This document shows, piece by piece, positions 5,981-6,590 of a stretch of 6,590 nt of DNA. The DNA is from an uncultured Bacteroidales bacterium (lineage in GTDB: Bacteria; Bacteroidota; Bacteroidia; Bacteroidales; UBA932), in NCBI GenBank assembly GCA_946062035.1, contig CAMGTS010000071.1, forward strand, positions 1 through 6,590. Direction: 5' to 3'. The position numbers and the translations under genes are program-made. Every line of letters starts with the position of its first letter. The stretch's first letter is position 1. The notes below the pieces were generated by a model. It saw only the letters and a program-made list of their open reading frames with translations. It was not told where the DNA came from and made no database searches.

Positions 5981-6590
5981 TTAATATAAAGAATCGCTTT
6001 TGGCAAATTCCGTAACAAAATCTATGATTTTGGGCAAAACAGCCTCGACATACCTTCTGCCCTTCTCCGCCGTCGCTTTTTTAGGGTAGCCTACGCCAGT
6101 ATCTGAAGTAGTCTTCGCCCAGGCTCTCGGAGCCCAGGCTACTTTCTTGTTCAGTCCCTCAATTGCAAAACGTCTGAAGTTTCCGTCACCGGCAAGAGAC
6201 ATATCGACCAACTCAGGATAGTAATGGAGCATCACGGAAGTCTCCTGTTCGCCGGCATGGTCATCCTCCTTCTCCTCAAAATACTCGCTTCTTGGGATAA
6301 AGGAGAACCATTCGTTATGACAGATCGTCACCGTAGGATCTTCGATGTTAAGGTCTCGGATCATTCCCTTGAAGATATTGCCGCCATGACCGCTCATTAT
6401 CAGGAGTTTGGTTATCCCCTGTTTTTTTAATGAATTGACAATGTCCCTGAGTACTAAAAACTGAGTTTGTTGTGTAGTGTGAATGCAATACGGAAGTTCA
6501 ACCTGACCCGGATTTTGCGAACCTAACGGGATGCCCGGAAGAACCATAACATTAACTCCCCTTTCCGATACGGCTTCAGCGACATCAAAA
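5981..6590 (-). CDS. creatininase-family amidohydrolase, N-terminus cut by window edge
   Basis: The frame is open from the right edge for 202 residues to a TAA at 5981-5983. An internal ATG at 6547 is not the true start, because the 14 residues before it (FDVAEAVSERGVNV) fit the family helix. Family members are metal-dependent amidohydrolases of about 240-260 residues acting on cyclic or linear C-N bonds; creatininase itself is one. Visible motifs (fragment numbering): VLPGIPLG (16-23), SGHGGN (66-71, NGHGGN in many relatives), HNEWF (91-95), HAGEQETS (111-118) with a likely metal-binding Glu, and a SDTGVGYPKKATAEKGRR stretch (162-179) typical of the C-terminal part. The first metal-binding motif near the N-terminus (E-x-HGxHLP type) would lie beyond the window. 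The region where creatininases have G-x-S-x-EH reads GSQNPGQ, so the substrate is probably not creatinine. It lies 79 bases upstream of rpsA on the same strand. Substrate unknown. Confidence 0.85.
   Translation of the reverse strand, partial: FDVAEAVSERGVNVMVLPGIPLGSQNPGQVELPYCIHTTQQTQFLVLRDIVNSLKKQGITKLLIMSGHGGNIFKGMIRDLNIEDPTVTICHNEWFSFIPRSEYFEEKEDDHAGEQETSVMLHYYPELVDMSLAGDGNFRRFAIEGLNKKVAWAPRAWAKTTSDTGVGYPKKATAEKGRRYVEAVLPKIIDFVTEFAKSDSLY

Noticed and set aside
1..6590. Search for mobile elements, CRISPR arrays, tRNA/rRNA genes and defence systems
   Set aside because: No terminal inverted repeats with a transposase, no regularly spaced short repeats, no tRNA-like cloverleaf and no defence-related domains were seen; every long open stretch is explained by the listed genes.

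Overview
The window looks like a stretch of Bacteroidota (probably Bacteroidales) chromosome. The evidence is the six-domain ribosomal protein S1 with a charged N-terminal extension and a lysine/glutamate-rich tail, followed directly by RNase Z. Most starts also have A/T-rich leaders without a Shine-Dalgarno sequence, the S41 peptidase is of the long type common in that phylum, and there is a DUF362 lipoprotein. Base composition is moderate (mid-40s % GC by eye) and even. I see no insertion sequence, phage gene, CRISPR array, tRNA or rRNA.

Layout. Positions 1-195 (+) hold the C-terminal end of an unknown protein that enters from the left and ends in a four-cysteine module. Positions 281-1318 (+) encode a secreted DUF362-family lipoprotein. 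The gap at 1319-1412 separates this gene from the convergent minus-strand block and contains two perfect hairpins in tandem, the larger one a likely bidirectional terminator. The minus strand then reads, in order of transcription: a creatininase-family amidohydrolase truncated by the right edge (6590-5981), a 79-base gap with a weak hairpin and an A/T-rich leader, rpsA (5901-4015), rnz (4002-3043) and an S41 processing peptidase (3059-1413).

rpsA, rnz and the S41 peptidase are packed as an operon. There are 12 bases between the rpsA stop and the rnz start, and the S41 gene starts 17 bases before the rnz stop. rnz and the S41 gene both appear to start at GTG, and the S41 GTG has a clear AAGGAG sequence inside the end of rnz. 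The block joins translation initiation (S1), tRNA 3' maturation (RNase Z) and an envelope protease. The first two are a natural functional pair. The protease may simply share the transcript.

Most of the window is ordinary housekeeping sequence, and I found no convincing evidence of an undescribed system. The items most worth a second look are the DUF362 lipoprotein with its Cys-Asp-Cys motif but no ferredoxin domain, the Cys4 tail at the left edge, and the start-site and translational-coupling arrangement in the rpsA-rnz-S41 operon.
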